The translations under genes and the position numbers were made by a program. A DNA stretch of 64,000 nucleotides from Rheum nobile (taxonomy: Eukaryota > Streptophyta > Magnoliopsida > Caryophyllales > Polygonaceae), in the NCBI GenBank assembly GCA_027886185.1, contig WOAB01000893.1:2852001-2916000 (forward strand), given 5' to 3'. Of this stretch, positions 21,120-34,900 are shown in pieces. The first letter of the stretch is position 1, and each line of letters opens with the position of its first letter. The notes beneath the pieces were generated by a model. It searched no databases and was not told the DNA's origin. It saw only the letters and a list, made by a program, of their open reading frames with translations.

Positions 21120-23013
21120 TCTATCTATCTATCTATATATATATATATATTAAGACTCACACTTTTTGAGTCATAAGAGTGTTTTTAGGTCCAAGTTGTT
21201 AATATTTTTTAAATTTATTATTATATTAATAATTTAACGAAATACACATCATAATTCTTAATCAAGTCTCAACATATAGATATTGTGGATTTAAATTATT
21301 ATTTCTAATTCAAAATTCAAACTTATATAAATTCTTTTTGCTAACGCAACCAAACTTACGTAATTTTAACATATCTAATTTAAAAATTAAACTTGACATT
21401 AAAGGTTGAGATTATATATAGATATTTTATGATTGATCTTATGATAATTGACTTTCATAATATTAATTAACTTTTTCCCACCTATTAACAAGAAGTGTCA
21501 AGTTCTAACAACAAAATCATAATAACATCTTTTTAGATTGTCAATTATGAATTTTCACGAAAACTTACATATATGTTAACATCTAATCCACCAATTATTT
21601 CAGTGGAAAAGTTCATATATAGAAATTAATATACATGTCGTTAATTTTTGAGATTTTTTTGATATTAAATAGGTGATTCATTTATAGATAAATAGAAATA
21701 AATTATAACTTGAAGCATCTTAGGTGTTATATTATTTATTCTTGAATCAATCTATTATGTCATCAACTACATTCTTTAATATTTCTCCTTAATGTACAAT
21801 ATATATTTTAATATATTATGTTGATAAATACTTTTTTTTCTTGAGTATTAGGAGAAAAGAGTTTTAAATATAAGAATTTTATTTATTAGATGGTCTTTAA
21901 AATCTCATATTTGATTTGCATTTGTCATTGTTTTATAATGAAATTTTACTATAGTTTCAAAGCACTCTTGAGTCCAGACTGTTAACATACTATATGTAGA
22001 AAACTTATGTACATTAAGCTATCAACTTAGTAAATCAAGACACTATTAAATTCTCATTAGTTTTCAAATTCTTATCACGCCATTAAATTAGATATATTGA
22101 ACAAAACTCATTTAAGAATATATATATATATAAGTTTTTCCTTTTGAGCTACCAGAATAATTCTAGGCCCATTTTTAAAATTTTTTTAGTTTTCTTAATC
22201 TATTATTATATCAAGGTTTTATGAGTTCTGCATAATAGCCACTTGGTTTTATGAATTTTGTGTGATACACGTACAACATCTTCGGCAATTTCACGTGATA
22301 ATCATGAATATTTTAAAACCCCGCTTGGTAATCATGAAGCATTATGAAGAACATCAAATATTGCAAATGTTGTTGAATCTACGATCCTATAATCACGAAG
22401 CATTAGAAAATGTCATACATGCATCATCATGATCATTCCCATTTAAATTTAGATTTGGGCATTTATAAGTTTACGAATTTTAATATATGGATGAAAAGGT
22501 GCATAATATGTATAATCAGTCACTTATAACTATTTAACCTAATTTTATATGTAACGATACTTTAATATAAATTAGTGTTATTTTTTCAAAAAAATATGAA
22601 AAATTGTTGTGCAAATATTTTTTATAAAAAACACTAAAAAGTTGTTTTCATATGTGTTATTTTATCCATTCTTCTAATTATTAATTTATTTTAATTGACT
22701 AATCTATATCATATATTTATTATGCTTATCACATATAATAGTGTTGTCAATTTTATAAATAATTATTAGATACATTTTCAAGTTTAATATATTCGCATCA
22801 AGCACATGACTCTCCTTTTATGGTTATGATATTATTCACGAAAAGTGTGTTTTTCCTTTTCATACAAATATACAATAACTTTTTTAACGGAATAAATATA
22901 ATGTTTTAACAATGTAAAACTTGAATCAATTAAACGTAAACTATACATCTTGTGTGATATTTTAAATTTTATATTTCTCATCATACCCGTGTATGACACG
23001 GATAATACACTAG
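21120..23013 (+). mobile_element. Non-autonomous Helitron-like segment
   Basis: The right end has the Helitron 3' pattern: a 6-bp hairpin CCGTGT-ATG-ACACGG (22987-23001), eight bases, then CTAG (23010-23013) followed by host T. The left end is proposed at A|TC (21119/21120) in a TCTATCTATC(TA)n run like many plant Helitron 5' ends. A second similar start (TA run, then CTTTTTGAGTC/CCTTTTGAGCTACC, then TTTTTAGGTCC/TCTAGGCCC) occurs at about 22115, suggesting a nested or tandem second copy. The interior is AT-rich and has no Rep/helicase. Confidence 0.5.
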
Positions 23014-23284
23014 TTGTTATGGAATTGGATGCGTATAGCTAATAATGCGATTAACATTAATTAATTGTTCCATTTTGTATTTGATTATTGCTACTCGCAA
23101 GGATAAACGTGCACGGCTACAAGTCTACAAGTTACCTTTTCTAAGAGTAAAAAACGAGTTCAATCACGGTAGCGTTGTGACTTGTGACTTTGTGAGGTAT
23201 TTGTTTTCATATAAGGAGTACATTTTAATCTCCCATAAATGCCAAATCTATTGTTTCCTCCGATCTAAACACTAGTACAAATAT

Positions 23285-23590
23285 TTCTGTAGATAGCGAA
23301 AAAATTATAACAGTTTTAAAAAACGCTATAAGAAGATAACTAAAGTATTAAATGTTTTTTTTAATTTTGATTTTATTTTGTTAGCGGTTTTAAAAAAAAA
23401 ACCGCTATAAAAATGAAAATACAAGGATAGCGCTTTTTATTAAACAGCGCTATAATATATTTTAAGAACGGTTTTGTTTAAAAACCGCCATAAATATGTG
23501 ATTAAAAAAGGAAGAAAAGTTAGCCGCCCTTTATCATCTATATAAGAGCGGTTGTTTCAAAACACCGCTATAAATGTCTACTTAGAAAAA
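23285..23590. repeat. CACTA-1 left sub-terminal hairpin repeats
   Basis: Repeated units of the form ATAGCGCTTTT...AAAAGCGCTATAA or AGCGGTTTT...AAAACCGCTATAA, each able to fold on itself. Four to five such units occur here. In CACTA elements such sub-terminal repeats bind the transposase accessory protein. Confidence 0.75.
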
Positions 23591-23639
23591 GAAAATCCTA
23601 TAACAGTCGGCCCTATCATATTCATCTGCTTAATTACAC

Positions 23640-23938
23640 TTAAAAAAATCGACGAAGCAGCCAAAACCAGCAAACCTAGCTCTCACGCGAACTCGCTCGC
23701 CCCCTCTCCAGCTCCGGCTCGTCGCGGGGTCTCCGGTACGGTGGTCTCTCTGACCAGTATCGCTTCTCCTCGGCTGACCTAAATCCGGCGATTCTCGTTT
23801 CCGGTAAGCACTTGGCGCCTTCGATCAATTGCTTTAGATTTGTGTAAGTCTTACTCAATCCTTGTGTAATTGTTGGTTTAGATCTGCAGCAACGTCTCGT
23901 TTGCTTTAGTTTTGTACAATTCGATTTTTAGGGTTTTG
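23640..23938 (+). other. 5' leader/first-exon-like sequence in CACTA-1
   Basis: A CT- and GC-rich stretch (CTCGCCCCCTCTCCAGCTCC, CTTCTCCTCGGCTGACC) ends in TTTCCGGTAAGCACTTGGCG with a splice-donor-like GTAAG (about 23801), followed by intron-like T-rich DNA with AGATCTGCA and GATTTTTAGGG. It resembles the 5' UTR/first-intron border of a plant gene. A diverged second copy is at about 39540-39720. It could be the transposon's own promoter or captured host DNA. Confidence 0.45.
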
Positions 23939-24291
23939 TGATGAAGCAATTCTGGGAATTAGTCAAGAACAGAGGATAGCGAGAATCTGATGTTCAATTA
24001 AACAACAAATTCTACCTTCAAGCGCGGGATTCCAAAAGAAAGAAGGAAATCCGAGCAACTAGAAGCTTGTTTCCATTAGAGAGAATGAGAGAGATTACAA
24101 TGTAATGTTCTGAATGAATGATCTGTAAATCCGTTCCTCCTATTTAAGCAACAACTTAAGCTTCTAACAGAACCATGCGCTCCACACGCGCCTATAACAG
24201 AATAACAGAATTTAAGTGGTTACAGCTGACACGTGTCCAAAGTTACAGTGATCTAACTAACTTGATCGATTAACTCCTAATCCCTATAACA
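23939..24291 (-). repeat. Chromovirus 3' LTR
   Basis: 353-bp LTR, minus-strand limits TGTTAT...CATCA. It differs from the 5' LTR by scattered substitutions and the 18-bp duplication. Confidence 0.9.
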
Positions 24292-24320
24292 AATCCGCCC
24301 GGCTCGAAAAAACCTTGACC

Positions 24321-26391
24321 TCAAGGTTTAAAATCTGGAAATTGCTTGAGCAGATCATAGTAATACTCCCACGTGGCTTCTTCCAGAGCTTGATTAGTCC
24401 ACTTGACTAAGACTTGTGTAGCTGCCCTTCCCTAACGATTGACCATCCTCCTCTCCAAAATCACTTCAGGTTCCTTGGCAAAAATATATGGCAGCACAGA
24501 AGGAAGAGTATTGGCTGTCACCACAGACCCTACATGCTCCTTTAATTGAGACACATGAAAAACTGGGTGAATTTTAGAGCTTGAGGGCAACTCCAGTTTA
24601 TAGGCCACCTTGCCACATGTATCAAGCACCTCAGGCTAAGTGCCATGTGTAATGCCTCTTAGCCTGAGGATTGAACTTAAGGTCTTCAATAATTTGTTTC
24701 AGCACCAAATCCGTCTCATACTTGGATTGGATTTCCTACAGTAAATCAGACTGGAATGTGGAAATGGCCATTGCTACAACGTCTAATTCCTCCCTCCTTG
24801 ACAGTGCATCAGCTACCAAGTTGTCCTTTCACTGTTTATACTGTATCTCATAATCAAACTCTAGAAGTTTTGGTAACCATTGCTGCTGTATAGGAGTGCT
24901 AAGTCTTTGTTCCAACAAAAACTTTAAACTTCTCTGATCTGTCTTGATGATGAAGTGATCTTGCAACAGATAATGCCTCCACTTTTAGACTGCAAACACA
25001 ACTGCCAAGATCTCCTTCTCATAAATGGATAAGTGCAGTTGTTTACCCTTCAAATGTCTACTTATATAAGCCAGTGGATGCCCCTCCTGCATTAAGACAG
25101 CCCCAATACCATGCCCACATGCATCAGTCTCCACAAGAAATTGCTTAGAAAAATCTGGCAATGCTAGTACAGGAGCTTCACATAATGCTGATTTCAAGGT
25201 TTCAAAAGCACAAGTAGCCTCCTCTGACCATTCAAAACCATTCTTCTTAAGCAACTGGTTTAATGGTCTAGCAATAGTACCAAAGTTCTTCACAAACCTT
25301 CTATAGTAGCCTGCCAGCCCCAGAAAACCTCTTAATTGCTTGAGATTTGCTGGTTGAGGCCATTGTTTCACATCTGCAATTTTCTGAGGGTCAATGGACA
25401 CACCAGCTGTAGAGATGTAATGTCCCAAATACTCCACCTTGTTGACAGCAAAAACACACTTACTAGCCTTATCAAACAGTTGGTTTTGTCTCATGAGCGC
25501 AAACACCTGCCTAAGGTGGTTAACATGATCTCCCAGTGAAGAACTATAGACCAAAATATCATCAAAGAAAATCAAGACAAACTTCCTTAAGAACTCCCTG
25601 AATACAGAATTCATCAAGTGTTGAAAAGTTGCTGGAGCATTTGTAAGGCCAAAGGGCATTACCACATATTCATAATGACCACTATGAGTTTTGAATGCTG
25701 TCTTGTGGATATCCTCACTACTCATTCTCACCTGGTGATAACCAGCTCTCAAATCTATCTTTGAATAGATCTGTGATTCCCCTAGCTCATCCATTAAGTC
25801 CTCTATCAAAGGAATGGGGAATCTATCCTTGATAGTTGCAGCATTCAGCTTCCTGTAATCCACACAAAGCCTCCAACTGCCATCCTTTTTCTTCACCAAA
25901 ACAATTGGAGAAGCATATGGACTTGAGCTATTTTGTATCACCCCAGACTGCAGCATCTCCTTTACCATCTTATCAATCTCATCCTTCTGGTACACAACAT
26001 ATCTGTAAGGTCTCTGGTTAATGGGATTTGATCCTGCTAGCAAGGGAATTTTATGGTTATGAGTAGATCTGGAAGGAGGCAGAGTTGTAGGCTCTTTAAA
26101 AATATCCCCAAACTCCTCCATCAATGCCAAAATCTCCTTAGGCTTCTGTTCCTGATCCTCATCGATAGACTGCAAAAGGTTCAAGGTAACTAACTCACTG
26201 GTGCTTGCAATATCCTCTACACACAACATAGCAAGCTGAATAGTCTGTTCAGAGTGCTTATTAAGCTATTTAGCCTTAACTTCCCTCACTGACCCAGTGT
26301 GCATCCCATGCAAAACCACCTTCTTATGGCCAACCTTAAACTGCATAGCCAGCTTCTTAAAATCCCATAAGATTGGCCCCAATGTCTCTAA
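24321..26391 (-). pseudogene. Chromovirus pol, part 2: RT, RNase H, truncated integrase, chromodomain
   Basis: The minus strand carries a long open frame (26229 to 24985, 414 codons) with RT motifs KKKDGSWRLCVDYRKLN, YVVMPFGLTNAPATFQ and the catalytic FFDDILVYSS, then RNase H (VETDACGHGIGAVL). A TAA at about 24987 interrupts FAV-KWRHYL; the frame continues as KTDQRSLKFLLEQRL and NLVADALSRR. The integrase catalytic core is deleted. Text resumes with AYKLELPSSSKIHPVFHVSQ (integrase C-terminal region), PEVILERRMVNR, a TAG stop, then GRAATQVLVKWTNQ and EEATWE, which is a chromodomain. The native stop is at 24321-24323. The upstream join to protease is broken by the insertion at 26397. A TAG in KAK-LNKHSEQ lies just upstream of 26229. 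Confidence 0.9.
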
Positions 26392-26396
26392 CCATT

Positions 26397-27121
26397 TGAT
26401 GTGACCTTGTCCGATGGAAAGACCATAAATCGTTGTCAAGGATCCGATGAATGCGTATTAGGGCACAGGCAACTCTTCGGAAAGGAATAGGAAGGGGGCA
26501 GTGGACTGTAGGGGATCAGAAGGACGATCGGCGGTGTGGTGGTGGTGCGGTGGCGACGGAGGAGGCGCGGCGGAAGTGAAAGGAGGGGTGACAGCCGTGA
26601 GGGAGGATGTGGGCGGCGGCGGCTGACCTAGGGTTTGGAGGGGAGACAAGAACTAGGGTTAGTTCTTGTTGCGGGATTGCAGATAGTAACTGGATAGTTG
26701 TGTAACCGAATTAACACGCCATGATAGTTCGACTAGAAACGCGTTAATTGTTGACGTCAGGGCCCGGGTTTCAGGAGATTACTCGACTATAAACAAAAGC
26801 TCTAATTCAACGTAAACTGAAATGAAATACAATAGTTCCTATTTATACTAGAGAGTTGACCTAATGGGCCGGACTCTCTAGTTACTAAATCTGGCGGCCC
26901 ATTTAACATAAATGGAAACCACCCAGAACTAGCAGCTACTAAAAATAGAAATACCGTAAATAGAAAGTACTAAGGAAGTAATGTCTAGAAACCGTAAGAA
27001 CTAGAAATAGAAAGTCTCCTAAATCTAGCTCGCGGTAGATGTAGCTGTAGAGGAGTCTCAAGGCGGATGTCTCATGGCGTCTTCCTCCTCTGTAGCTGAC
27101 ATGGAGGGCATGGTCACATCA
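26397..27121 (-). repeat. Tandem gypsy LTR, left (3'-most)
   Basis: 725-bp LTR. It contains a GC-rich GGCGGTGTGGTGGTGGTGCG block and the end of the polyprotein frame (stop at 27058). Confidence 0.9.
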
Positions 27122-30100
27122 CCCTCCCCCACTTGGTTGTGAAGTGTCCCCGCTTCACCCTCATCATGCTTGGGCTCAACATATGGTGCTAAGTCAGCGA
27201 TGTTGAACGCCGGATGCACCCCATACTTGTCCGGGAGCTCGAGCTGGTAGGCGTTGTCGCCAATTGCTCTGACGACTCGGTAGGGACCATCACCCCGTTG
27301 GTCGAGCTTAGACTTGCGTTCGGAAGGGAATCGCTCCTTCCGCAAGTGAAGCCAAACCAAGTCGCCCGGGGCGAAGATCAAGCGTCGCCTACCCTTGTTC
27401 TGCTGTGCTGAGTACTGCCGCGCACGCTGCCCAAGCTGAGTGCTCCTCCATCTTGGCAGCTCCTAAGGATGCCTGTCCACCCGCAAGTCCTGCAAAAAAG
27501 ACAAAAATCTCGGCGAAAAGGCAGGCTCTGACATGGTAGTGGGACAAGGAGTAGAACTATCAAGGACACAAGGAAACTTGCCTGGAAGAGGTACGCAGAG
27601 TAGCGATCTACGCTCACAGGTGCCAGGTAGAGGCGAAGCAGGTGGCATATTGTCGCCTCGACAGGGAGCTCGATTTCCTGTCGTGTTCGCTGTAGAACGC
27701 GCAGGAGTAGGCAAACTGGTGGTGGCGGAGCTGCCCGTCGGGTCTAGCCCGTCAGGTGGCTTTCGTCCCGAGGCCTCTATCGCCTTATGGCGCTGTCGGT
27801 CAGCCATATCCTGCAAAATCTCATGCGGAGTCATAGGTGAGAGTGTCACACGCTTCCCGTGGTAAGTGAACATGTAAGTGTTCAACTACCCGTCGTGAAG
27901 CACGCGACGATCATATTGCCAAGGACGTCCCAAAAGCAAATGGGTAGCATCCATGGCGGTAACATCACAAAGCATAGTGTCGCTATATGGACCAATGGAA
28001 AAAGAAATAAGATATTGTTGCGATACTTTGTTACCTGAGCCGTCCGAGATCCATTGAAGGCCATATGGCGCGGGGTACGGTGTAGTCGGAAGCTTGAAAT
28101 GTTGCACAACCTTCTCATTGATGATGTTGCAGCACGACCCCCCATCAATGATCACACTCAGCGATGCATCCTGAAGGCTGCACCGAGCATGAAACAAGTT
28201 CTCCCGTTGCTCAGGAAGGGCTCCCTCCTTGACGCTCAGCACGCGTCTAGAGAGCAAGGCAAGGCGATATGCCTCATCATCATGGTGGTCGGTAGTGCCG
28301 ACCACACAGCCATCAACATCGGCTGTAAAGACGCTTGCAGGGTCAGCCTCGATGTCGTCCGCATCGCCATCGTCATAACTCTCATAGCCTGCAGAGACGG
28401 AGGAGAAGAGGACCTTCTTTGCATTAGGGCAATCTCTCTAGTAATGCCCTCTTCCCCCACACTTAAAGCACTCCAGATCCCGAGTTCGGTCAGAACGAGC
28501 AGTCTCTGAAGTTGGCGGCTACGGCCGGCGAGCAAGAGCAGGCGGGGCTAATTGCTGCAGGATCAAGCTAGACGCAGTACTTGTGCGGCTGTGGTCCTGT
28601 CTAGGCACACTAGAAGAAGAAATAGAGTTAGTGTCAGAACCCGAATGGAAGGGTCTAGGACCATACCTGGAGGATTGTGAGGACTTCCATGGTTGCTACT
28701 TTTGACGCAGATGCTGAAGATATAACTTTTGCGCAGTGTGCACGACATTGTTGAGGTCCCGAATGGGCAGGACGTCAACCTGATCCTGGATCGGCTGGTT
28801 AAGCCCAGTGATGAACCTTGTGCGCAAGGTGCCCGGAGCAACACTAACGCCAGCCTTGAAGTACATGTCCTCGAGGCGAGCGAAGAACTCATGTGGCGAA
28901 TATGTGCCATGTCGCACACGAGCGATCTCAGTCCGCATCTGCTCCTTGTAAGTGGAAGGCACATACTTCCGAGTCATGATGTACACGAGCTGATGCCACT
29001 AAGTAATGGGTGTCCAACCCATCCGGTAATGCTGCTGCGTAATACGTTGCCACCACGTCTGTGCAGCTCCCTCAAAATGTAGAGTCACGAGATCTACCTT
29101 TTCATGCTCAGGGATAGTCAAATGGCGCAGGACGTGCTCTGTGTTCTGCACCCACTCAAGAAAGACAGAAGGATCATATAAACCATAGAAGTATTTTATT
29201 TTTACCTTCACGTCTTGGCGTTGGACTGGTGGATGTGCCTGGCGGTCCGAAAACCGAGTTGTAGGGTCCGCCAAGTGCTCGAAGTGACGAGCGCCATACT
29301 GTGGTGGAAAGCGAGCAGGATGTCGCGGACGCTGTGGGGTGGCAGCCGGGCGCTGAGGCTTGTGAGCCGGCTGGTGGCGCCCGGGCTGGACAGCGTGCCA
29401 ATAGGCCTCCTGATTCTGAGGCAGCAAAGGAGGCGGCACATAGCTAGACCGCTGGTGCTGAAGCTCAGGGGGATCCTGGAGAGGCGGATGAAAACCGGCA
29501 ACATATCCAAACTGACCCTCATCCTCCTCAAGGTCGTACTCATCAAACAGATCCTCCTCATCAAAATAAAGAGGAGTGCGGACACTCTGATGATCCTGGA
29601 AAGCATCAATATCAAACGGCACGGAAGTGGATGATCGTTGTTGACGTTGACGCTGTCGCTGCTGCAGATGGGAACCAGACGGCTGGTGGTGGGGGCGACC
29701 TGTAGCAGGCTATAATGTCGGTGAGCGGCCTTGCCTATGTCAACCACTAGAATGAACCTGATCGTCCTCATGTTCCTCCTGGGAACTCTCATCATCGGCC
29801 TCTGCAGCTTCAGGGTTCTCTTCCCGGATCACTACCTGTGCAGGCCGTCGTTGTCGACGACGCCGCGGATCTACAATGCTTTCTCTCTGCGACGCTAGGT
29901 GTTTCAGCTGACCTGGATCCGATGTGGAGGGAAGCATTACAGCTTTACCCTTCGCCTTTTCCAGTGTGAGGGCGCCCAACTCATCTGCCTGTAGCTGACC
30001 CTGAGCAGAAGCTACTGTAGTGATCGGGACTGGTTGCTGGTGAGCTAAGAGCTCTTCATTCTGACGCTGGAGTTCGGCTATCTGCGCTTCTCGTGCCTTT

Positions 30101-30180
30101 TTTTCAGCAAGCAGCTCTCGGAGCATCCTTTGGTCAGCAGTCTTTGTGCCTGTCTCGCGGGTGGTATCACCTTCTGACAT
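27058..30180 (-). pseudogene. Gag-protease-integrase-tail polyprotein, left unit
   Basis: The frame starts at MSEGDTT (30180) with a coiled-coil-like Lys/Glu/Gln segment, then a gag core with VKIKYFYGLYDPSVFLEWVQ, FEGAAQTWWQR and FFARLEDMYFKAG, a zinc knuckle CFKCGGRGHY-RDCP (28437-28480), an aspartic-protease-like SVIIDGGSCCNIIN, and LLGRPWQYDRRVLHDG. After a non-conserved linker it jumps directly to the integrase C-terminal GPY/F module (APGDLVWLHLRKERFP, RGDGPYRV, LPDKYGVHPAFNIADLAPY). RT, RNase H and the integrase core are absent. In-frame stops occur after PSPTL (29713), GWTPIT (29001), HLRQK (28696), LARRP (28520), GHY (28440), LHDG (27886), DRHP (27463), all TAG, plus a TGA after VHSSG (about 29740). 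Confidence 0.9.
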
Positions 30181-31189
30181 GGTACCTGACAGCAAGAAAT
30201 GGCGAACCACAGGATCAAGGCGAACAACAACAGCAACAGAGAAGCAACAAATATGTAAGCAGAACCGAACTCAACCAGAAATCACTCGGGATACTAATCT
30301 GGCTGGCCGTGTGGGCGGATACGAGTAGACTAAAGCAACTCACACAACAATCAACAAAATCAAGGCAATGCTCAGCAAAGAAAATGTCGAAGGTAGATAT
30401 GCAAGGATATAAGCACAGAAGTCAGCACAACACAGTCAACCAAGATATGCAACCTAGACAATGAAAGAGATAGAAGACGGTAAATGAATCACTTGCGACG
30501 ATGGTAATTGAATGTGCCGGGATCTCCCTTCGTGTGCTGCGTAGAGACGCACTTGCCTTATTTTGGCTTATGTGGTCTCGATTTTTTTTTTATATAATCT
30601 GCAAACAGCTATAGTGCGGTCACAGAAACGAACAATTACAGCAAGTAGTGCACCAAAAGTTCAGCAGAACATCAAGCAACAACGCAACAGCCCAACAATT
30701 CAGCAAAATGCACAGAAACGTTCAGCAAACGCACAAAAAAAGTTCAGCAAAAGCACAGAAATACAGCAGCAAAAATAAAATAAAATGCAGTGATTCAAGT
30801 GGGAAAAGAAGGAGATTGAGAATATGTAGATTATTGTCGCAAACAAGGCAAACACAGTTGCAAGCAAACTATCTAAGCCTATATGCAAGTGGATCTAGAA
30901 TAAACACAATCACAACCAAGCAAAACACCAGAAATTGCAGAAAAACTGTGTGAAGTGATTCGGTTGTGCAGAAAATAAAATTTTGTTGGTTTTTGATGAT
31001 GGTTGAAATTATCAACCACCAAACTTAGGGTTTTTATTGTTTTTTCGAATTCATATTGCAAGAAAAAAAAAATTGGTTCCTAGAACAAGATCTAGGTTTT
31101 TTTTATGCAGGAATGGATTTACGGAAACGAATGAGTGATTGAACGAAGAGTTGGAACGACTTACGCGATTCGAAGGCTCTGATACCAGT
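30181..31189 (-). other. Untranslated leader of left tandem-gypsy unit
   Basis: Non-coding leader between primer site and gag. It contains three copies of a roughly 21-bp unit TTCAGCAAACGCACAGAAA at 30699-30761. Confidence 0.7.
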
Positions 31190-31906
31190 TGTTGTGACCT
31201 TGTCCGATGGAAAGACCACAAATCGTTGTCAAGGATCCAATGAATGCGTATTGGGGCACAGGCAACTCTTCGGAAAGGAATAGGAAGGGGGCAGCAGACT
31301 GTAGGGGATTAGAAGGACGACCGGCGGTGTGGTGGTGGTGCGGTGGCGACGGAGGTGGCGCGGCGGAAGGGAAAGGAGGGGTGGCAGCCGTGACGGAGGA
31401 TGTGGGCGGCGACGGCTGACCTAGGGTTTGGAGGGGAGACAAGAACTAGGGTTAGTTCTTGTTGTGGATTACGGATAGTAACTGGATAGTTGTGTAACCG
31501 AATTAACGCGCCAGGATAGTTCGACTAGAAACGCGTTAATTGTTGACGTCAGGTTTCAGGAGATTACTTGACTGTAAACAAAAGCTCTAATTCGACGTAA
31601 ACTGAAATGAAATACAATAATTCCTATTTATACTAGAGAGTTGACCTAATGGGCCGGACTCTCTAGTTACTAAATCTAGCGGCCCATTTAACATAAATGG
31701 AAACCACCCAGAACTAGCAGCTACTAAAAATAGAAATACCGTAAATAGAAAGTACTAAGGAAGTAACGTCTAGAAACCGTAAGAACTAGAAATAGAAAGT
31801 CTCCTAAATCTAGCTCGGGGTAGATGTAGCTGTAGAGGAGTCTCAAGGCCGATGTCTCATGGCGTCTTCCTCCTCTGTAGCTGACATGGAGGGCAGGGTC
31901 ACATCA
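31190..31906 (-). repeat. Tandem gypsy LTR, middle
   Basis: 717-bp LTR shared by the two units. It has an 8-bp deletion relative to the outer LTRs and a changed left border TGTTGTGACC. Confidence 0.9.
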
Positions 31907-34900
31907 CCCTCCCCCACATGGTTGTGAAGCGTCCCCGCTTCACCATCATCAGGCTTGGGCTCAACATATGGTGCTAAGTCAGCGACGCTGAACGTCGGAT
32001 GCACCCCATACTTGTCCGGGAGCTCGAGATGGTAGGCGTTGTCGCCAATTGCTCTAATGACTCGGTAGGGACCATCACCCCGTTGGTCGAGCTTAGACTT
32101 GTGTTCGGAAGGGAATCGCTCCTTCCGCAAGTGAAGCCAAACCAAGTCTCCCGGGGCGAAGATCAAGCATCGCCTACCCTTGTTCTGTTGTGCTGAGTAC
32201 TGCCGCACACGCTGCCCAAGCTGAGTGCTCCTCCATCCTGGCAGCTCCTAAGGATGCCTGTCCACCCACAAGTCTTGCAAAAAAGACGAAAAACTCCGCG
32301 AAAGGGCAGGCTCTGACATGGTAGTGGGACAAGGAGTAGAACTATCAAGGACACAAGGAAACTTGCCTGGAAGAGGTACGCAGAGTAGCGATCTATGCTC
32401 ACAGGTGCCACGTAGAGGCGAAGCAGGTGGCACATTGTCGCCTCGACAGGGAGCTCGATTTCCTATCGTGTTCGCTGTAGAACGCGCAAGAGTAGGCAAA
32501 CTGGTGGTGGCGGAGCTGCCCGTTGGGTCTAGCGCGTCAGGTGGCTTTCGTCCCTTCTGGCGCTGTCGGTCAGCCATATCCTGCAAAATCTCATGCGGAG
32601 TCATAGGTGAGAGTGTCACACGCTTCCCGTGGTAAGTGAACATGTAAGTGTTCAACTACCCGTCGTGAAGCACGCGACGATCATATTGCCAAGGACGTCC
32701 CAAAAGCAAATGGGTAGCATCCATGGCGGTAACATCACAAAGCATAGTGTCGCTATATGGACCAATGGAAAAAGAAATAAGATATTGTTGCGATACTTTG
32801 TTACCTGAGCCGTCCGAGATCCATTGAAGGCCATATGGCGCGGGGTACGGTGTAGTCGGAAGCTTGAAATGTTGCACAACCTTCTCATTGATGATGTTGC
32901 AGCACGACCCCCCATCAATGATCACACTCAGCGATGCATCCTGAAGGCTGCACCGAGCATGAAACAAGTTCTCCCGTTGCTCAGGAAGGGCTCCCTCTTT
33001 GACGCTCAGCACGCGTCTAGAGAGCAAGGCAAGGCGATATGCCTGATCATCATGGTGGTCGGTAGTGCCGACCATACAGCCATCAGCATCGGCTGTAAAG
33101 ACGCTTGCAAGGTCAGCCTCGATGTCGTCCGCATCGCCATCGTCATAACTCTCATAGCCTGCAGAGACGGAGGAGAAGAGGACCTTCTTTGCATTAGGGC
33201 AATCTCTCTAGTAATGCCCTCTTCCCCCACACTTAAAGCACTCCAGATCCCGAGCTCGGTCAGAACGAGCAGTCTCTGAAGTTGGCGGCTGCGGCCGGCG
33301 AGCAAGAGCAGGCGGGGCTGATTGCTGCAGGATCAAGCCAGACGCAGTACCTGTGCGGCTGTGGTCCTATCTAGGCACACTAGAAGAAGAAATAGAGTTA
33401 GTGTCAGAACCCGAATGGAAGGGTCTAGGACCATATCTGGAGGATTGTGAGGACTTCCATGGTTGCTACTTCTGACGCAGATGCTGAAGATAGAACTTTT
33501 GCGCAGTGTGCACGACATTGTTGATGTCCCGAATTGGCAGGACGTCAACCTGATCCTGGATCGGCTGGTTAAGCCCAGTGATGAACCTTGTGCGCAAGGT
33601 ACCCGGAGCAACACTAACGCCAGCCTTGAAGTAGATGTCCTCGAGGCGAGCGAAGAACTCTTGTGGCGAATCTGTGCCCTGTCGCGCACGAGCGCTCTCA
33701 GTTCGCATATGCTCCTTGTAAGTGGAAGGCACATACTTTCGAGTCATGATGTACACGAGCTGATGCCACTAAGTAATGGGTGCCCAACCCATCCGGTAAT
33801 ACTGTTGCGTAATACGTTGCCACCACGTCTGTGTAGCTCCCTCAAAATGTAGAGTCACGAGATCTATCTTCTCATGCTCAGGGATAGTCAAATGGCGCAG
33901 GACGTGCTCTGTGTTCTGCACCCACTCAAGAAAGACAGAAGGATCATATAAATCATAGAAGTATTTTATTTTTACCTTCACGTCTCGGAGTTGGACTGGT
34001 GGATGTGCCTGGTGGTCCGAAAACCGAGTTGTAGGGTCCGTCAAGTGCTCGAAGTGACGAGCGCCATACTGTGGTGGAAAGCGAGCAGGATGTCACGGAC
34101 GCTGTGGGGTGGCAGTCGGGCGTTGAGGCTTGCGAGCCGGCTCGTGGCGCCCGGGCTGGACAGCGTGCCAATAGGCCTCCTGATTCTGAGGCAGCAAAGG
34201 AGGCGGCACATAGCTGGACCGCTGGTGCTGAAGCTCAGGGGGATCCTGGAGAGGCGGATGAAAACCGGCAGCATATCCAAACTGACCCTCATCCTCCTCA
34301 AGGTCGTACTCATCAAACTGATCCTCCTCATCAGAATAAAGAGGAGTGCGGACACTCTGATGATCCTGGAAAGCATCAATATCAAACGGCACAGAAGTGG
34401 ATGACCGTTGTTGACGTTGACGATGTCGCTGCTGTAGATGGGAACCAGACGGCTGGTGGTGGGGGCGACCTGTAGCAGGCTGTAATGTCGGTGAGCGGCA
34501 TTGCCTATGTCGACCACTGGAATGAACTTGATCGTCCTCATGTTCCTCCTGGGAACTCTCATTATCGGCCTCTGCAGCTTCAGGGTTCTCTTCCCGGATC
34601 ACTACCTGCGCAGGCCGTCGTTGTCGACGACGCTGCGGATCTACAATGCTTTCTCTCTGTGACGCCAGGTGTTTCAGCTGACCTGGATCCGATGTGGAGG
34701 GAAGCATCACAGCTTTACCCTTCGCCTTTTCAGTGCGAGGGCGCCCAACTCATCTGCCTGTAGCTGACCCTGAGCAGAAGCTACTGTAGTGATCGGGACT
34801 GGTTGCTGGTGAGCTAAGAGCTCTTCATTCTGACGCTGGAGTTCGGCTATCTACGCTTCTCGTGCCTTTTTTTCAGCAAGCAGCTCTCGGAGCATCCTTT

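Noticed and set aside
27533..27865. Plus-strand frames inside the tandem gypsy (also 28054-28509, 32824-33279)
   Set aside because: They are shadows of the minus-strand gag-protease frame, which carries the recognisable motifs.
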